Assembly (NCBI RefSeq): GCF_021272205.1
Contig: NZ_JAJSDX010000002.1
Coordinates: 186,001 to 250,000 of the forward strand
Reading direction: 5' to 3'
Length of the DNA: 64,000 nucleotides
Origin: Pantoea sp. Mb-10
Lineage (GTDB): Bacteria > Pseudomonadota > Gammaproteobacteria > Enterobacterales > Enterobacteriaceae
This document shows positions 1 to 9,903 of the stretch, piece by piece. The position numbers were made by a program, and so were the translations under genes. The notes below the pieces were generated by a model that saw nothing but the letters and a program-made list of their open reading frames with translations, ran no database searches and was not told the origin of the DNA. Positions within the stretch are counted from its first letter, which is position 1, and every line of letters starts with the position of its first letter.

Positions 1-149
1 GCCTGTGGCAAAGCCCTCTCCCCTTATGCTTTTTTTTACTTTGAAATCCCTAAACGATATATAAAACTGTTACAGCTTTCCCTGAAGTTATAAATACACT
101 GACTGCATCTAATGGCATTGGCGTAAGCGCTGAAAAATCAGGGTGCAGC
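1..149 (+). promoter_or_regulatory. cysP leader and promoter region
   Basis: This AT-rich stretch precedes the sulfur-assimilation operon. A -10-like TATAAA lies at 89-94, and no good -35 is visible at the right spacing. That fits an activator-dependent promoter, and in enteric bacteria the cysP operon is activated by CysB with N-acetylserine. I cannot place a CysB site by eye. The upstream end is cut off by the window edge. Confidence 0.4.
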
Positions 150-1166
150 ATGACACTTCCGGTGGCAAAAAAATGGGTGAGCGGCATGGTACTGTCGCTG
201 GCGTTAGCCGGTGGCGTACAGGCCACGGAGTTGTTGAACAGCTCTTATGATGTTTCACGCGAGCTGTTTGTTGCCCTGAATGCGCCCTTTGAAAAACAGT
301 GGAATGCCGCCCATCCTGGCGACACGCTCACCATTAAACAATCTCACGCCGGTTCTTCAAAACAGGCGCTGGCGATCCTGCAAGGTCTCCGGGCTGATGT
401 GGTGACGTACAATCAGGTTACCGATGTGCAGGTGCTGCACGACAAAGGCAATTTGATTCCGGCGGACTGGCAGTCGCGCTTGCCCAACAACAGTTCGCCG
501 TTTTACTCCACCATGGCGTTCCTGGTGCGCAAAGGGAATCCGAAACAGATTCATGACTGGGCGGATTTGGCACGCGATGACGTCAAGCTGGTGTTCCCGA
601 ATCCTAAAACCTCCGGTAACGGCCGCTATACCTATCTGGCGGCGTGGGGCGCGGCCGATCGGGCCGATGGCAACGATGAGGCCAAAACCCGCAACTTCAT
701 GACGCGCCTACTGAAAAATGTTGAAGTATTTGATACCGGCGGACGCGGCGCGACCACCACTTTTGCCGAGCGTGGTTTGGGCGACGTACTGATTAGCTTT
801 GAGTCAGAGGTCAACACCATCCGCCAGCAGTATGGCAAGGATGAGTACGAGGTTATCGTGCCTAAAAATAACATCCTGGCCGAGTTCCCCGTGGCGTGGC
901 TGGACAAAAATGTTGAGCGCAACGGCACAACTGACGCGGCCAAAGCCTACCTGAATTATCTCTATACGCCTGAGGCACAGAAAATTATTACCCAGTATTA
1001 CTATCGCGTGAACAATGCCGCCTTGATGGCGCAGCAACAAAATCGCTTCCCGCAAACCGCGCTGTTTAACGTGCAAGCGACCTTTGGTGGCTGGGCCAAG
1101 GTGATGCAAACCCATTTTGCCAGCGGCGGTGAGCTGGATAAATTACTGGAAGCGGGGCGGGGCTGA
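150..1166 (+). CDS. cysP: Thiosulfate/sulfate-binding periplasmic protein CysP
   Basis: The 338-aa product is the periplasmic receptor that hands thiosulfate (and sulfate) to the CysTWA ABC importer. A Sec signal peptide spans about residues 1-25, with an AxA-like cleavage site before [15 protein letters not shown]. The mature part follows E. coli CysP almost residue for residue, including the [12 protein letters not shown] and [20 protein letters not shown] motifs of the sulfate-binding family. The ATG at 150 is preceded by GGGTGCAGC. The stop overlaps the cysT start (TGATG), so the two are translationally coupled. It is first in a five-gene cys cluster, consistent with CysB-dependent expression under sulfur limitation. 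Confidence 0.97.
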   Translation: MTLPVAKKWVSGMVLSLALAGGVQATELLNSSYDVSRELFVALNAPFEKQWNAAHPGDTLTIKQSHAGSSKQALAILQGLRADVVTYNQVTDVQVLHDKGNLIPADWQSRLPNNSSPFYSTMAFLVRKGNPKQIHDWADLARDDVKLVFPNPKTSGNGRYTYLAAWGAADRADGNDEAKTRNFMTRLLKNVEVFDTGGRGATTTFAERGLGDVLISFESEVNTIRQQYGKDEYEVIVPKNNILAEFPVAWLDKNVERNGTTDAAKAYLNYLYTPEAQKIITQYYYRVNNAALMAQQQNRFPQTALFNVQATFGGWAKVMQTHFASGGELDKLLEAGRG

Positions 1167-1999
1167 TGTTTGCATCTGCACAGAAACGCGTCCTGCCCGG
1201 CTTTGGTTTGAGCCTGGGCACGAGCTTATTTTTTACCTGCCTGATCCTGCTGTTGCCCATCAGTGCGCTGCTGTTACAGCTTTCAAAGATGACGTTGTCC
1301 CAGTACTGGGAAGTGATCAGCAGCCCGCAGCTCGTTGCTGCCTATAAAGTGACGCTGCTCTCAGCAGGCGTGGCGTCGCTGTTTAACGCGGTGTTTGGCA
1401 TGCTGATGGCGTGGATCCTCACGCGTTACCGTTTTCCTGGCCGCACACTTCTGGATGGCTTGATGGATCTGCCTTTCGCCTTGCCCACGGCGGTTGCCGG
1501 TTTAACCCTGGCGGGTCTGTTTTCGGTGAACGGCTGGTACGGTCAGTGGCTGGCGCAGTTTGACATCAAAGTCTCTTACACCTGGCTCGGCATCGCGGTA
1601 GCGATGGCTTTCACCAGCATTCCCTTCGTGGTGCGCACGGTGCAGCCGGTGTTGGAAGAGTTAGGCCCGGAATATGAAGAAGCGGCTGAAACGCTGGGTG
1701 CCACGCCGTGGCAAAGTTTCCGGCGTGTCGTGCTGCCGGAAGTGGCGCCTGCGCTGCTGGCGGGAACTGCGCTCTCCTTTACCCGTAGTTTGGGCGAATT
1801 TGGCGCGGTGATCTTTATTGCCGGCAATATTGCCTGGAAAACCGAAGTGACCTCGCTGATGATTTTTGTTCGTCTGCAGGAGTTCGACTATCCGGCCGCC
1901 AGCGCTATCGCCTCGGTGATTTTGGCGGCCTCGCTGCTGCTGTTATTTGCAATTAACACCCTGCAGAGCCGCTTTGGCCGCCGCCTGGGAGGCCACTGA
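1166..1999 (+). CDS. cysT: Sulfate/thiosulfate ABC permease CysT (CysU)
   Basis: A 277-aa inner-membrane permease subunit that pairs with CysW to form the channel for sulfate and thiosulfate. It has about six hydrophobic segments. The cytoplasmic EAA loop, which contacts the ATPase CysA, is visible as EEAAETLGATPWQSFRRVVLP near residues 170-190, followed by a GEFGAVIFIAGN segment typical of sulfate permeases. The start codon overlaps the cysP stop and its own stop overlaps the cysW start (TGATG in both cases), a tightly coupled operon arrangement. Length matches the family. Confidence 0.96.
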   Translation: MFASAQKRVLPGFGLSLGTSLFFTCLILLLPISALLLQLSKMTLSQYWEVISSPQLVAAYKVTLLSAGVASLFNAVFGMLMAWILTRYRFPGRTLLDGLMDLPFALPTAVAGLTLAGLFSVNGWYGQWLAQFDIKVSYTWLGIAVAMAFTSIPFVVRTVQPVLEELGPEYEEAAETLGATPWQSFRRVVLPEVAPALLAGTALSFTRSLGEFGAVIFIAGNIAWKTEVTSLMIFVRLQEFDYPAASAIASVILAASLLLLFAINTLQSRFGRRLGGH

Positions 2000-2871
2000 T
2001 GGCAGAGATTTCACAGCTTAATCACGCTGCGCGCCAGCCGATCAACTGGGCGAAGTGGTTATTGATTGGCATCGGCGTGCTGGTTTCCCTGCTGCTGCTG
2101 GTCGTGCCGATGGTGTCGATTTTCTGGGAGGCACTGCATCAGGGCCTGGGGCAGGCGCTAGCCAATCTCCAGGACAGCGACATGCTACACGCCATCTGGC
2201 TGACGGTGCTGGTGGCGCTGATTACCGTGCCGGTGAATTTGCTGTTTGGCACGCTGCTGGCCTGGCTGGTGACGCGCTTTACTTTTCCCGGACGCCAGCT
2301 GCTGCTGACCCTGTTTGACATTCCGTTTGCGGTGTCGCCGGTGGTCGCGGGACTGATGTATCTGCTGTTCTGGGGCGTCAACGGCACCGCGGGCGGCTGG
2401 CTGGATACCCACCATATTCAGCTGATGTTCTCGTGGCCCGGCATGGTGCTGGCAACCATTTTTGTGACCTGCCCGTTTGTGGTACGCGAGCTGGTGCCCG
2501 TGATGTTGAGCCAGGGCAGTCAGGAAGATGAGGCGGCCGTGCTGCTCGGGGCTTCCGGCTGGCAGATGTTTCGTCGCGTCACCTTACCGAACATCCGCTG
2601 GGCCATGCTATACGGCGTGGTGCTGACCAACGCGCGCGCCATCGGTGAGTTTGGTGCGGTCTCCGTTGTGTCAGGATCGATTCGCGGCGAAACCTATACC
2701 CTGCCGCTGCAGGTAGAATTACTGCATCAGGATTACAACACCGTCGGGGCCTTTACCGCTGCGGCACTGCTGACCCTGATGGCAATTGTGACGCTGTTTC
2801 TGAAAAGCATTGTGCAATGGCGACTCGCGCATCAGCAAACGCGCCAACAGGAGGAAAATCATGAGCATTGA
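1999..2871 (+). CDS. cysW: Sulfate/thiosulfate ABC permease CysW
   Basis: A 290-aa second permease subunit of the sulfate/thiosulfate importer. It has the same fold as CysT. A hydrophobic helix lies at about residues 18-42, the EAA loop ([21 protein letters not shown]) sits near residues 175-195, and [21 protein letters not shown] follows. The C-terminus is charged and cytoplasmic. It starts on the TGATG overlap with cysT, and its last 11 bases overlap the beginning of cysA, whose ribosome-binding site lies inside cysW. Confidence 0.96.
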   Translation: MAEISQLNHAARQPINWAKWLLIGIGVLVSLLLLVVPMVSIFWEALHQGLGQALANLQDSDMLHAIWLTVLVALITVPVNLLFGTLLAWLVTRFTFPGRQLLLTLFDIPFAVSPVVAGLMYLLFWGVNGTAGGWLDTHHIQLMFSWPGMVLATIFVTCPFVVRELVPVMLSQGSQEDEAAVLLGASGWQMFRRVTLPNIRWAMLYGVVLTNARAIGEFGAVSVVSGSIRGETYTLPLQVELLHQDYNTVGAFTAAALLTLMAIVTLFLKSIVQWRLAHQQTRQQEENHEH

Positions 2872-3949
2872 GATCAAACACATTCATAAAGCATTTGGCC
2901 GCACGCAGGTGCTTAACGATATCTCTCTGGACATTCCTTCCGGCAAGATGGTGGCGCTGCTGGGACCTTCTGGGTCCGGGAAAACCACGCTGCTGCGCAT
3001 TATTGCAGGACTTGAACACCAGAATAGCGGGCAGATCTTTTTCCACGGCAAAGACGTGACGCGCATTCACGCACGCGAACGCCAGGTGGGCTTTGTGTTT
3101 CAGCACTACGCGCTGTTCCGTCACATGACGGTCTTCGACAACATTGCTTTTGGCCTCACGGTGCTGCCGCGCCGTGAGCGCCCGTCCAGCGCAGAAATCA
3201 AACAGCGCGTCACGCGTCTGCTGGAAATGGTCCAGCTGGGCCACCTGGCGAACCGTTTTCCCGCCCAGCTTTCGGGCGGCCAGAAGCAGCGCGTGGCACT
3301 GGCGCGCGCGCTGGCAGTCGAGCCGCAAATCTTGCTGCTGGATGAGCCTTTTGGCGCGCTGGACGCCCAGGTGCGTAAAGAGCTGCGCCGCTGGCTGCGT
3401 CAGCTGCATGAAGAGTTGAAATTTACCAGCGTCTTTGTAACGCACGATCAAGAAGAAGCGATGGAAGTGGCCGACAGCGTGGTCGTGATGAGCCAAGGCA
3501 ATATTGAGCAGGTTGGTGCGCCGGACGAAGTCTGGCGTGAGCCCGCGACGCGCTTTGTGCTGGAGTTTCTGGGCGAGGTCAACCGCTTTGACGGCGAGGT
3601 CCATGGCTCACAGTTCCATGTTGGCGCACACCGTTGGCCGCTGGGTTACACGCCTGCGCATCAGGGTGCGGTTGAATTGTTCCTGCGTCCGTGGGAAGTG
3701 GACGTTTCACGCCAGAGCAGCCTTGAAACACCCTTGCCGGTTCAGGTGCTGGAAGTGAGTCCGCGTGGTCACTTCTGGCAGCTGGTAGTGCAACCGCTGG
3801 GCTGGAAGGGCGACATGTTCACGGTGGTGTATCAGGCAGAGCAGGCGGCGCCCGTGCGCGGCGATCGCCTGTTTGTGGGCTTACAACAGGCGCGACTCTA
3901 CCAAGGCACGTCCCCGCTGCGTCCGGTTGCCTTTGCCGAAAGCGCCTGA
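2861..3949 (+). CDS. cysA: Sulfate/thiosulfate import ATPase CysA
   Basis: A 362-aa ABC ATPase that powers CysTW. Visible motifs are Walker [10 protein letters not shown] (about 35-43), the signature [15 protein letters not shown] (about 137-151), Walker B ILLLDEP and a switch histidine in [11 protein letters not shown]-terminal TOBE-like regulatory domain follows from about residue 240. The ATG at 2861 was chosen because a strong AGGAGG sits just upstream and [13 protein letters not shown] aligns with E. coli CysA; a longer in-frame start at 2810 inside cysW lacks support. A hairpin follows before cysM. Confidence 0.96.
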   Translation: MSIEIKHIHKAFGRTQVLNDISLDIPSGKMVALLGPSGSGKTTLLRIIAGLEHQNSGQIFFHGKDVTRIHARERQVGFVFQHYALFRHMTVFDNIAFGLTVLPRRERPSSAEIKQRVTRLLEMVQLGHLANRFPAQLSGGQKQRVALARALAVEPQILLLDEPFGALDAQVRKELRRWLRQLHEELKFTSVFVTHDQEEAMEVADSVVVMSQGNIEQVGAPDEVWREPATRFVLEFLGEVNRFDGEVHGSQFHVGAHRWPLGYTPAHQGAVELFLRPWEVDVSRQSSLETPLPVQVLEVSPRGHFWQLVVQPLGWKGDMFTVVYQAEQAAPVRGDRLFVGLQQARLYQGTSPLRPVAFAESA

Positions 3950-3966
3950 TATTTTTGGCACTCCTT

Positions 3967-3997
3967 CGGGCGGGTTTTCCCCGCCCGATTTGTTTGC
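3967..3997 (+). terminator. Hairpin between cysA and cysM
   Basis: A perfect 8-bp GC stem (CGGGCGGG / CCCGCCCG) with a 5-nt loop, followed by a moderately T-rich run. It may be a partial terminator that lowers cysM transcription relative to the transporter genes, since cysM starts only about 30 bases later. Confidence 0.5.
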
Positions 3998-4020
3998 CTC
4001 TCTTCTGCTGGAATTAAATC

Positions 4021-4902
4021 GTGACCACACTGGAAAACACCATCGGCAACACGCCGCTGATCAAGTTGCAGCGCCTTGCGCCCGCCAACGGCAGCGAAGT
4101 GTGGCTCAAACTTGAGGGCAATAATCCTGCTGGGTCGGTGAAGGATCGGGCCGCCTGGTCGATGATTCATCAGGCAGAGCGACGCGGCGAGATCACACCC
4201 GGCGACCAGCTGATTGAGGCAACCAGCGGCAATACCGGCATTGCGCTGGCGATGATCGCCGCCATGAAAGGCTATCGGCTGCGGCTGCTGATGCCGGAGA
4301 ACATGAGTCAGGAGCGGCAGGATGCGATGCGTGCCTACGGTGCCGAGCTGGTGCTGGTTTCACGTGAAGTTGGCATGGAAGGCGCGCGCGATTTAGCGCA
4401 GGCGATGGCGGCGCGGGGTGAGGGAAAAGTCTTGGATCAATTCAATAATCCGGATAATCCGCTTGGCCATTTTCTTACTACAGGGCCAGAGATTTGGCAG
4501 CAAACGGCGGGTCGCATCACACATTTTGTCTCCAGCATGGGCACCACCGGCACCATTTCGGGCGTGGGGCGGTTTTTCAAACAGAACGCACCGCAGGTCA
4601 AAGTGATCGGATTGCAGCCGCAGGAAGGCAGCAGCATTCCGGGTATTCGCCGCTGGCCTGACGCTTATATGCCGGGCATTTTCCGCCCGGAATTTATTGA
4701 TGACATCATCGATATGGCGCAACACGAAGCCGAAGAGACCATGCGCGCGCTGGCACAGCGGGAAGGGGTGTTTTGTGGCGTGAGCTCTGGCGGTGCCGTG
4801 GCCGGTGCGCTACGCGTGGCGCAGGCGCAGCCGGGAAGCGTGGTGGTGGCGATTGTGTGCGATCGTGGCGATCGCTATCTCTCTACTGGCGTGTTCCGCT
4901 GA
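4021..4902 (+). CDS. cysM: Cysteine synthase B (O-acetylserine sulfhydrylase, CysM)
   Basis: A 293-aa PLP enzyme. It makes cysteine from O-acetylserine and sulfide, and the CysM isoform also accepts thiosulfate to give S-sulfocysteine, which matches its place after the thiosulfate importer. The PLP lysine is K41 in NNPAGSVKDRA, the phosphate-binding loop is GTTGTISGVG, and the substrate loop is [10 protein letters not shown]. The start is GTG at 4021, which aligns with the E. coli start. The C-terminus ends at RYLSTGVFR, about ten residues shorter than E. coli CysM. A good terminator follows. Confidence 0.96.
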   Translation: MTTLENTIGNTPLIKLQRLAPANGSEVWLKLEGNNPAGSVKDRAAWSMIHQAERRGEITPGDQLIEATSGNTGIALAMIAAMKGYRLRLLMPENMSQERQDAMRAYGAELVLVSREVGMEGARDLAQAMAARGEGKVLDQFNNPDNPLGHFLTTGPEIWQQTAGRITHFVSSMGTTGTISGVGRFFKQNAPQVKVIGLQPQEGSSIPGIRRWPDAYMPGIFRPEFIDDIIDMAQHEAEETMRALAQREGVFCGVSSGGAVAGALRVAQAQPGSVVVAIVCDRGDRYLSTGVFR

Positions 4903-4925
4903 TCTGACCGCGTTATTTTATTGTG

Positions 4926-4964
4926 AGCCTGTGTGCAGTATAACGCTGTACACAGGCTTTTTTA
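4926..4964 (+). terminator. Rho-independent terminator of the cys operon
   Basis: A 9-bp perfect stem (AGCCTGTGT / ACACAGGCT) separated by a 15-nt loop and followed by a run of six T then ATTT. It lies 23 bases after the cysM stop and closes the cysPTWAM cluster. Confidence 0.85.
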
Positions 4965-5068
4965 TTTACGGGCGCAGCGCAGCACGTCACTGTAAGGATC
5001 GCGTAAAAGCGGCTGCGTCCGGCGCGGACTCAGGACAAAATAGCGGCAATTTTGCACGAGAGAACACG

Positions 5069-5749
5069 ATGAAAATTCTGCTGGTAGATGACGATCTAGA
5101 GCTTGGCACCATGCTGAGTCAGTACCTGATTGGTGAAGGTTTTGAAACGCAGCTGGCGTTGACTGGCGCTGCCGGTATTGCTGGCGCAATGTCAGGGCAG
5201 TATGACGCGATGATCCTCGATATCATGCTGCCCGATATGAGCGGCATTGACGTGCTGCGCCAGCTGCGGCAGAACAGCCGTCTGCCAGTGATCATGCTTA
5301 CAGCGAAAGGCGACAATATTGATCGGGTAATTGGCCTGGAAATGGGGGCCGACGACTATATGCCGAAGCCGTGCTATCCGCGTGAGCTGGTGGCACGCCT
5401 TCGCGCGGTACTGCGCCGTTTTGACGAGCCGCCGCCGCTGGTGGATAAAAAAGTGCTGCTGCATTGGGGCGATCTCACGCTGAATCCCGCGACGCGCGTG
5501 ACCGAATGGCAGGGCAGGGCATTTGACCTCACCGCTTCGGAATTTAACCTGCTGGATTTGCTGATGCGCGCCCCGGATCGCGTGGTCTCCAAAGATGAGC
5601 TGTCAGAAAAAGGCTTGGGACGTCCGCGTGAAGCCTACGATCGCAGCGTTGATGTGCATATCAGCAATATCCGGCAGAAATTGGCGGCGCTAACAGCGGA
5701 TAGCATCACCATCGAAACCGTGCGCAGTATCGGTTATCGCATTCGATGA
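5069..5749 (+). CDS. OmpR/PhoB-family response regulator (CpxR/RssB-like)
   Basis: A 226-aa two-domain regulator. The receiver domain (about 1-115) has the acidic pocket D7-D8, the phosphoacceptor D51 in LDIMLPDMSG, T78 and K100 (ADDYMPKP). A winged-helix DNA-binding domain follows (about 130-226), ending in the typical VDVHISNIRQKL and TVRSIGYRIR. The ATG at 5069 begins MKILLVDDD, the natural start of a receiver domain; the frame is open further upstream, but that extension runs back into cysM. It overlaps its kinase gene by ATGA. The closest relatives I recall are CpxR and Serratia RssB; E. coli has no such pair between cysM and crr. The target genes are unknown. Confidence 0.85.
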   Translation: MKILLVDDDLELGTMLSQYLIGEGFETQLALTGAAGIAGAMSGQYDAMILDIMLPDMSGIDVLRQLRQNSRLPVIMLTAKGDNIDRVIGLEMGADDYMPKPCYPRELVARLRAVLRRFDEPPPLVDKKVLLHWGDLTLNPATRVTEWQGRAFDLTASEFNLLDLLMRAPDRVVSKDELSEKGLGRPREAYDRSVDVHISNIRQKLAALTADSITIETVRSIGYRIR

Positions 5750-7107
5750 ACTCGCGCTATCGTGGTCGTATGTTCTGGAAGATCCTGCTGGGATTCTGGC
5801 TGGTATTTTTTATCATCAGCCAGCTGATATGGCTGGGTTTTACGCTCTCTGGCTCACACCGGGAGCCACCGCAAATGGCGGCAGTGCGCCGCATTGTTGA
5901 TCTGCAAATGGCGTCAGCGGCGTCGGTGCTGGAGCGCGGGGGGCCTGAGGCGCTGCGCGATATGATGGCTGATTGGGCACCTAACGATCGTCAATTCTTC
6001 TCGGTGGCGCTGCATGATACGCCGCCGGCGTCCTCTGCGGTCGCTGACGTCACGTCGACCTCTTCGCTTCACGGCGCATTTCCCGACGTGATGGAACGCT
6101 GGGTAGACGGGCCGGATGGCCACCATTATCTCTTGCGCTACGACGTCAAAGGGCTGCGCGAAGACAGCAAAATGGGTGGCGATCGGGGACGACGTATTCT
6201 CAATATCCCCGAACCGATGTTTATCTTCGCGGGCGTCGTGGGTCTGCTGTTCAGCCTGCTGCTGGCCTGGAATTTGACGCGGCCAATGCGCCAGTTACGA
6301 CAGGGCTTTGCGCGCGTATCACACGGCGATTTATCGGTGCGTCTCTATCCGGTGATGCGCAAACGTCACGATGAGCTGTCACGCGTGGCGCAGGATTTTG
6401 ATGCCATGGTGGAACGCCTCGACACGCTGGTTAAAGCGCGAGAAGAGCTGCTGCACGATATTTCTCATGAGCTACGCTCGCCGCTGGCGCGTTTACAGTT
6501 GGCTACCGGGCTGGCGCGCCAGACGCCCGATTCCGTCGCATCCTCGCTGGATCGCATTGATGAAGAAGCGCGGCGGCTCGACAAGATGATCGGCGAGCTG
6601 TTAACCCTCTCGCGCGCAGAGCATGAAAGCATGCCGGGAGAGCACTATTTTGACCTCACGGGTTTGCTGCATGCCGTGGTCACCGATGTGCGCTATGAGG
6701 CGCAAATCCCCGGCGTGGAGATTGCGCTAGCGGTGGATGAGGGGCACGACTACACGGTGCACGGCAACGCCGAACTGATCCGTCGCGGCGTCGAGAATGT
6801 GCTGCGCAACGCGCTGCGTTTTTCCACGCCGGGGCAGCGTATTGATGTCAGCCTGCAGGTAGAGCATCACTGGCTGGCGATCCGCGTGCGCGATCGCGGG
6901 CCGGGCGTGGACGACGAGAAGCTCTCCAGCATCTTCGATCCCTTCGTGCGCGTCAATTCACCGCTGTTGGGCAAAGGTTATGGCTTGGGGCTGTCGATTG
7001 TACGCAAGGTGGTGTTGGCGCATCACGGCGAAGTGCAGGCGGTCAATTGCCCAGAAGGCGGCCTTGAGTTGACGCTGCGCCTGCCGCACTGGCGGCCCGA
7101 AAAGTAG
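5746..7107 (+). CDS. Sensor histidine kinase (CpxA/RssA-like)
   Basis: A 453-aa membrane kinase. One transmembrane helix lies at about residues 11-34 and a second at about 157-177; the roughly 120 residues between them form a periplasmic sensor domain. A HAMP domain follows (TRPMRQL onward). The phosphoacceptor is H241 in DISHELRSPL. The N box (NVLRNALRF, N355), G1 box (DRGPGVDD) and G2 box (GKGYGLGLSI) are all intact, so it should be active. The gene overlaps the regulator by 4 bases (ATGA). Conserved residues favour the CpxA-type family. The signal is unknown; RssA in Serratia responds to saturated fatty acids, but that is only an analogy. Confidence 0.85.
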   Translation: MNSRYRGRMFWKILLGFWLVFFIISQLIWLGFTLSGSHREPPQMAAVRRIVDLQMASAASVLERGGPEALRDMMADWAPNDRQFFSVALHDTPPASSAVADVTSTSSLHGAFPDVMERWVDGPDGHHYLLRYDVKGLREDSKMGGDRGRRILNIPEPMFIFAGVVGLLFSLLLAWNLTRPMRQLRQGFARVSHGDLSVRLYPVMRKRHDELSRVAQDFDAMVERLDTLVKAREELLHDISHELRSPLARLQLATGLARQTPDSVASSLDRIDEEARRLDKMIGELLTLSRAEHESMPGEHYFDLTGLLHAVVTDVRYEAQIPGVEIALAVDEGHDYTVHGNAELIRRGVENVLRNALRFSTPGQRIDVSLQVEHHWLAIRVRDRGPGVDDEKLSSIFDPFVRVNSPLLGKGYGLGLSIVRKVVLAHHGEVQAVNCPEGGLELTLRLPHWRPEK

Positions 7108-7131
7108 CTGGGCGCGGAGGGGCATCGAAAC

Positions 7132-7160
7132 AAAAACGGCACCGCGAAGGTGCCGTTTTG
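7132..7160. terminator. Bidirectional terminator between the kinase gene and crr
   Basis: A long perfect stem (AAAACGGCACC / GGTGCCGTTTT) around a GCGAA loop, with A and T tracts on both sides. It can stop transcripts from the sensor kinase (plus) and from ptsHI-crr (minus), which converge here. Confidence 0.9.
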
Positions 7161-7176
7161 TTGAATAACCGTGAGG

Positions 7177-7680
7177 TTATTTTTTAATGCGAATCACCGG
7201 GGTTTCACCCACGGTCACTTGGCCAGTTAACTTGGTGAGATCTTTGATCTCGTCCATGTTGGAGATGACCACCGGGGTCAGCGTGGATTTCGCTTTCTCT
7301 TCCAGCAGCGGCAGATCAAATTCGATCACCACATCGCCTTTTTTCACTTTCTGGCCTTCTTCAGCAATACGCTTGAAGCCTTCGCCTTTCAGCTCCACCG
7401 TATCAATACCGAAGTGGACAAACAGCTCAATACCGTTGTCTGACTCGATGGAAAAAGCGTGGTTAGTTTCGAAAATTTTGCCGATGGTGCCATCAACAGG
7501 CGCGACCATTTTGTTGCCAGTGGGCTTAATGGCAATACCGTCACCCACGATTTTCTCTGCAAACACCACATCAGGTACGTCTTCGATATTCACGATTTCG
7601 CCTGACAGAGGCGCAACGATATCAATGGTCCCTGACGCGCTCTCTGATTTTTCGCCAAAAAGTTTAGAAAACAAACCCAT
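7177..7680 (-). CDS. crr: PTS glucose-specific IIA component (Crr)
   Basis: A 167-aa soluble phosphocarrier. It takes phosphate from HPr and passes it to EIICB-Glc; unphosphorylated it blocks non-PTS permeases, and phosphorylated it stimulates adenylate cyclase. The two active-site histidines are in [10 protein letters not shown] (H74) and [15 protein letters not shown] (H89, the phosphorylated one). An amphipathic N-terminus (MGLFSKLFG) can touch the membrane. Length is within two residues of E. coli. It is the last gene of the ptsH-ptsI-crr operon, 42 bases after ptsI. Confidence 0.98.
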   Translation of the reverse strand: MGLFSKLFGEKSESASGTIDIVAPLSGEIVNIEDVPDVVFAEKIVGDGIAIKPTGNKMVAPVDGTIGKIFETNHAFSIESDNGIELFVHFGIDTVELKGEGFKRIAEEGQKVKKGDVVIEFDLPLLEEKAKSTLTPVVISNMDEIKDLTKLTGQVTVGETPVIRIKK

Positions 7681-7722
7681 GATCTTCTCCTAAGCAGTAA
7701 TTTGGGGCCAGCATCTCGTGGA

Positions 7723-9450
7723 TCAGCAGAGCGTTTTCTCTTTAATGAACTTGTTGACCAGATTCATTAAATCTTCCGCCGTGGGTTGAGCCAGAGCCTG
7801 CTCCGCCAATGCCTTCGCATCTTCGAAGTTAGTATTGCGAATGATCTTCTTGATGCCAGGAATTGAAATGGCACTCATGCTGAATTCATCCAGCCCCATT
7901 CCCAGTAACAGTAGTGTAGCACGTTCATCACCCGCCAGCTCACCGCACATGCCGGTCCATTTCCCTTCGGCATGTGACGCATCGATCACTTGCTTGATGA
8001 GGCCAAGAACAGACGGCGTCATAGGGTTATACAGGTGTGAAATCAAATCATTACCACGATCGACGGCGAGAGTATACTGCGTCAGGTCATTTGTCCCAAT
8101 ACTAAAGAAATCGACCTCCTTCGCCAGATGGCGGGCAATCACGGCAGAAGCCGGGGTTTCTACCATGATACCGACTTCGATGGTCTCATCGAACGCTTTG
8201 CCTTCTTCACGCAGCTGCGCTTTCAGCGTGTCCAGCTCGCCTTTAAGCGTGCGTACTTCTTCTACTGAGATAATCATCGGGAACATGATGCGCAGCTTAC
8301 CAAAGGCCGACGCACGCAGGATGGCGCGGAGCTGAGCGTGGAGAATTTCTTTGCGATCCATAGCGATACGGATAGCGCGCCAGCCGAGGAACGGGTTCTC
8401 TTCCTTCGGCAGGTTCATGTAAGGCAGGTCTTTGTCGCCGCCGATATCCATGGTGCGCACAATCACGGCCTGAGCGCCTACGGCTTCCGCCACGGCTTTA
8501 TACGCCTGGAATTGCTCTTCTTCCGTTGGCAGTGAATCACGATCCATAAACAGGAACTCGGTGCGATACAGGCCAACGCCTTCTGCGCCGTTGCGCTCTG
8601 CACCGGCCACATCGCGCACGGTGCCGATGTTGGCACAGACTTCAACCTGATGCCCGTCCAGCGTGATGGCAGGTAGATCTTTCAGTTTCGCCAGCTCGTG
8701 TTTTTCAGAGAGATACTGCGCCTGAATGGCTTTCAGCTCCTCCAGCACGTCCTCGCTTGGGTTCACGTAAATTTTGTTGTTTACGCCGTCCAGGATCAGG
8801 AAATCACCGTTCTTCACCGTTGCCGTGACGTTGCCCGTACCGACAATGGCTGGCAGCTCCAGCGAGCGCGCCATGATGGAGGTGTGTGATGTACGGCCAC
8901 CTAAATCGGTGATGAAGCCCAGCACTTTTTTCAGGTTCAGCTGTGCGGTTTCTGACGGCGTTAAATCTTTCGCTACCAGAATCGACTCTTCGGCAATCGC
9001 ACTCAAATCGACAATGTGCAGGCCCAGAATGTTTTGCAGCAGGCGCTTACCGATGTCACGCACGTCAGCCGCGCGCTCTTTCAGGTATTCGTCGTCCAGC
9101 TCTTCCAGCGCTTTCGCCTGGCCATCGACAACGGAGTGCGCTGCGGCGTCGGCGGTAAGGCGATCTTTTTTGATCAGATCAATGATTTCCTGCTCCAGCT
9201 CTTCGTCTTCGAGCAGCATGATGTGACCTTCAAAGATCGCCGCTTTCTCTTCGCCGAAGGTTTCACCGGCTTTGATGCGAATAGCCTCAAGCTGTTCAGC
9301 CGCTTTACTGCGTCCGTCAAGAAAGCGCTGAACTTCCTGCTCTACCTGGTCGTCAGTAATTTTTTTACGGTTGATGACGATCTCATCTTCGATCAGCAGC
9401 AGTGCTTTGCCGAAAGCGATACCCGGTGATGCTAAAATGCCTGAAATCAT
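7723..9450 (-). CDS. ptsI: PTS enzyme I (PtsI)
   Basis: A 575-aa cytoplasmic enzyme that uses phosphoenolpyruvate to phosphorylate HPr. The phosphorylated histidine is H189 in [13 protein letters not shown]. The C-terminal PEP-binding TIM barrel carries [23 protein letters not shown], the metal and PEP motif [20 protein letters not shown], and the active-site cysteine in [11 protein letters not shown]. The start [16 protein letters not shown] matches E. coli. It lies between ptsH and crr. The gap from ptsH is unusually long (157 bases) and holds a stem-loop. Confidence 0.98.
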   Translation of the reverse strand: MISGILASPGIAFGKALLLIEDEIVINRKKITDDQVEQEVQRFLDGRSKAAEQLEAIRIKAGETFGEEKAAIFEGHIMLLEDEELEQEIIDLIKKDRLTADAAAHSVVDGQAKALEELDDEYLKERAADVRDIGKRLLQNILGLHIVDLSAIAEESILVAKDLTPSETAQLNLKKVLGFITDLGGRTSHTSIMARSLELPAIVGTGNVTATVKNGDFLILDGVNNKIYVNPSEDVLEELKAIQAQYLSEKHELAKLKDLPAITLDGHQVEVCANIGTVRDVAGAERNGAEGVGLYRTEFLFMDRDSLPTEEEQFQAYKAVAEAVGAQAVIVRTMDIGGDKDLPYMNLPKEENPFLGWRAIRIAMDRKEILHAQLRAILRASAFGKLRIMFPMIISVEEVRTLKGELDTLKAQLREEGKAFDETIEVGIMVETPASAVIARHLAKEVDFFSIGTNDLTQYTLAVDRGNDLISHLYNPMTPSVLGLIKQVIDASHAEGKWTGMCGELAGDERATLLLLGMGLDEFSMSAISIPGIKKIIRNTNFEDAKALAEQALAQPTAEDLMNLVNKFIKEKTLC

Positions 9451-9529
9451 AACCCTACCTTTTAATCACGATGGCTTGTTGACCCAATGCGGTGCCACTG
9501 TCGCGGAGCCTACTCTAAGGAAGCAAGAA

Positions 9530-9548
9530 CGCGGACAGGTTGTCCGCG
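9530..9548 (-). promoter_or_regulatory. Stem-loop in the ptsH-ptsI spacer
   Basis: A perfect 8-bp stem (CGCGGACA / TGTCCGCG) with a 3-nt loop, followed on the minus strand by TTCTTGCTTCC. It sits between ptsH and ptsI. It could be a partial terminator or processing site that makes HPr more abundant than enzyme I. Confidence 0.55.
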
Positions 9549-9607
9549 ATCAATATGTTTGCACTCAATGGGGCAAAGAGGTCGTTTTGATGACGATCTG
9601 AGCGGAA

Positions 9608-9865
9608 TTACTCCAGCTCAGCCATCAGCTTCACCAGATGCTCAACGGCTTGCTGCTCATCTTCACCTTCTGCGGACAGCGTCACGACGGTGCCTTGCGT
9701 CAGACCCAGCGTTTGCAGTTTGAACAGGCTTTTCGCGCTTGCGGATTTGCCGTTAGAGGTGACGGTGATTTCTGACTGGAAAGCTTTGGCTTCTTTGACG
9801 AACTGAGCAGCGGGACGAGTGTGCAGGCCGTTTGGTGCGGTAATGGTAACTTCTTGCTGGAACAT
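9608..9865 (-). CDS. ptsH: Phosphocarrier protein HPr (PtsH)
   Basis: An 85-aa central PTS phosphocarrier that accepts phosphate from enzyme I and passes it to the sugar-specific IIA proteins. The active-site histidine is H15 in [11 protein letters not shown]. Serine 46 (SAKSLFKLQ) is present, although Enterobacterales lack HPr kinase. Length is identical to E. coli. It is the first gene of the operon, with a conserved promoter region directly upstream and the leader GTTGGGGAAACCGC before the ATG. Confidence 0.98.
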   Translation of the reverse strand: MFQQEVTITAPNGLHTRPAAQFVKEAKAFQSEITVTSNGKSASAKSLFKLQTLGLTQGTVVTLSAEGEDEQQAVEHLVKLMAELE

Positions 9866-9903
9866 GCGGTTTCCCCAACTTATTCAGGTTTGGTGTTATG
9901 AAT

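Noticed and set aside
2753..3604. 283-codon minus-strand frame opposite cysW/cysA
   Set aside because: It lies wholly antisense to well-supported cys genes, has no ribosome-binding site or family resemblance, and is explained by GC-rich codon bias.
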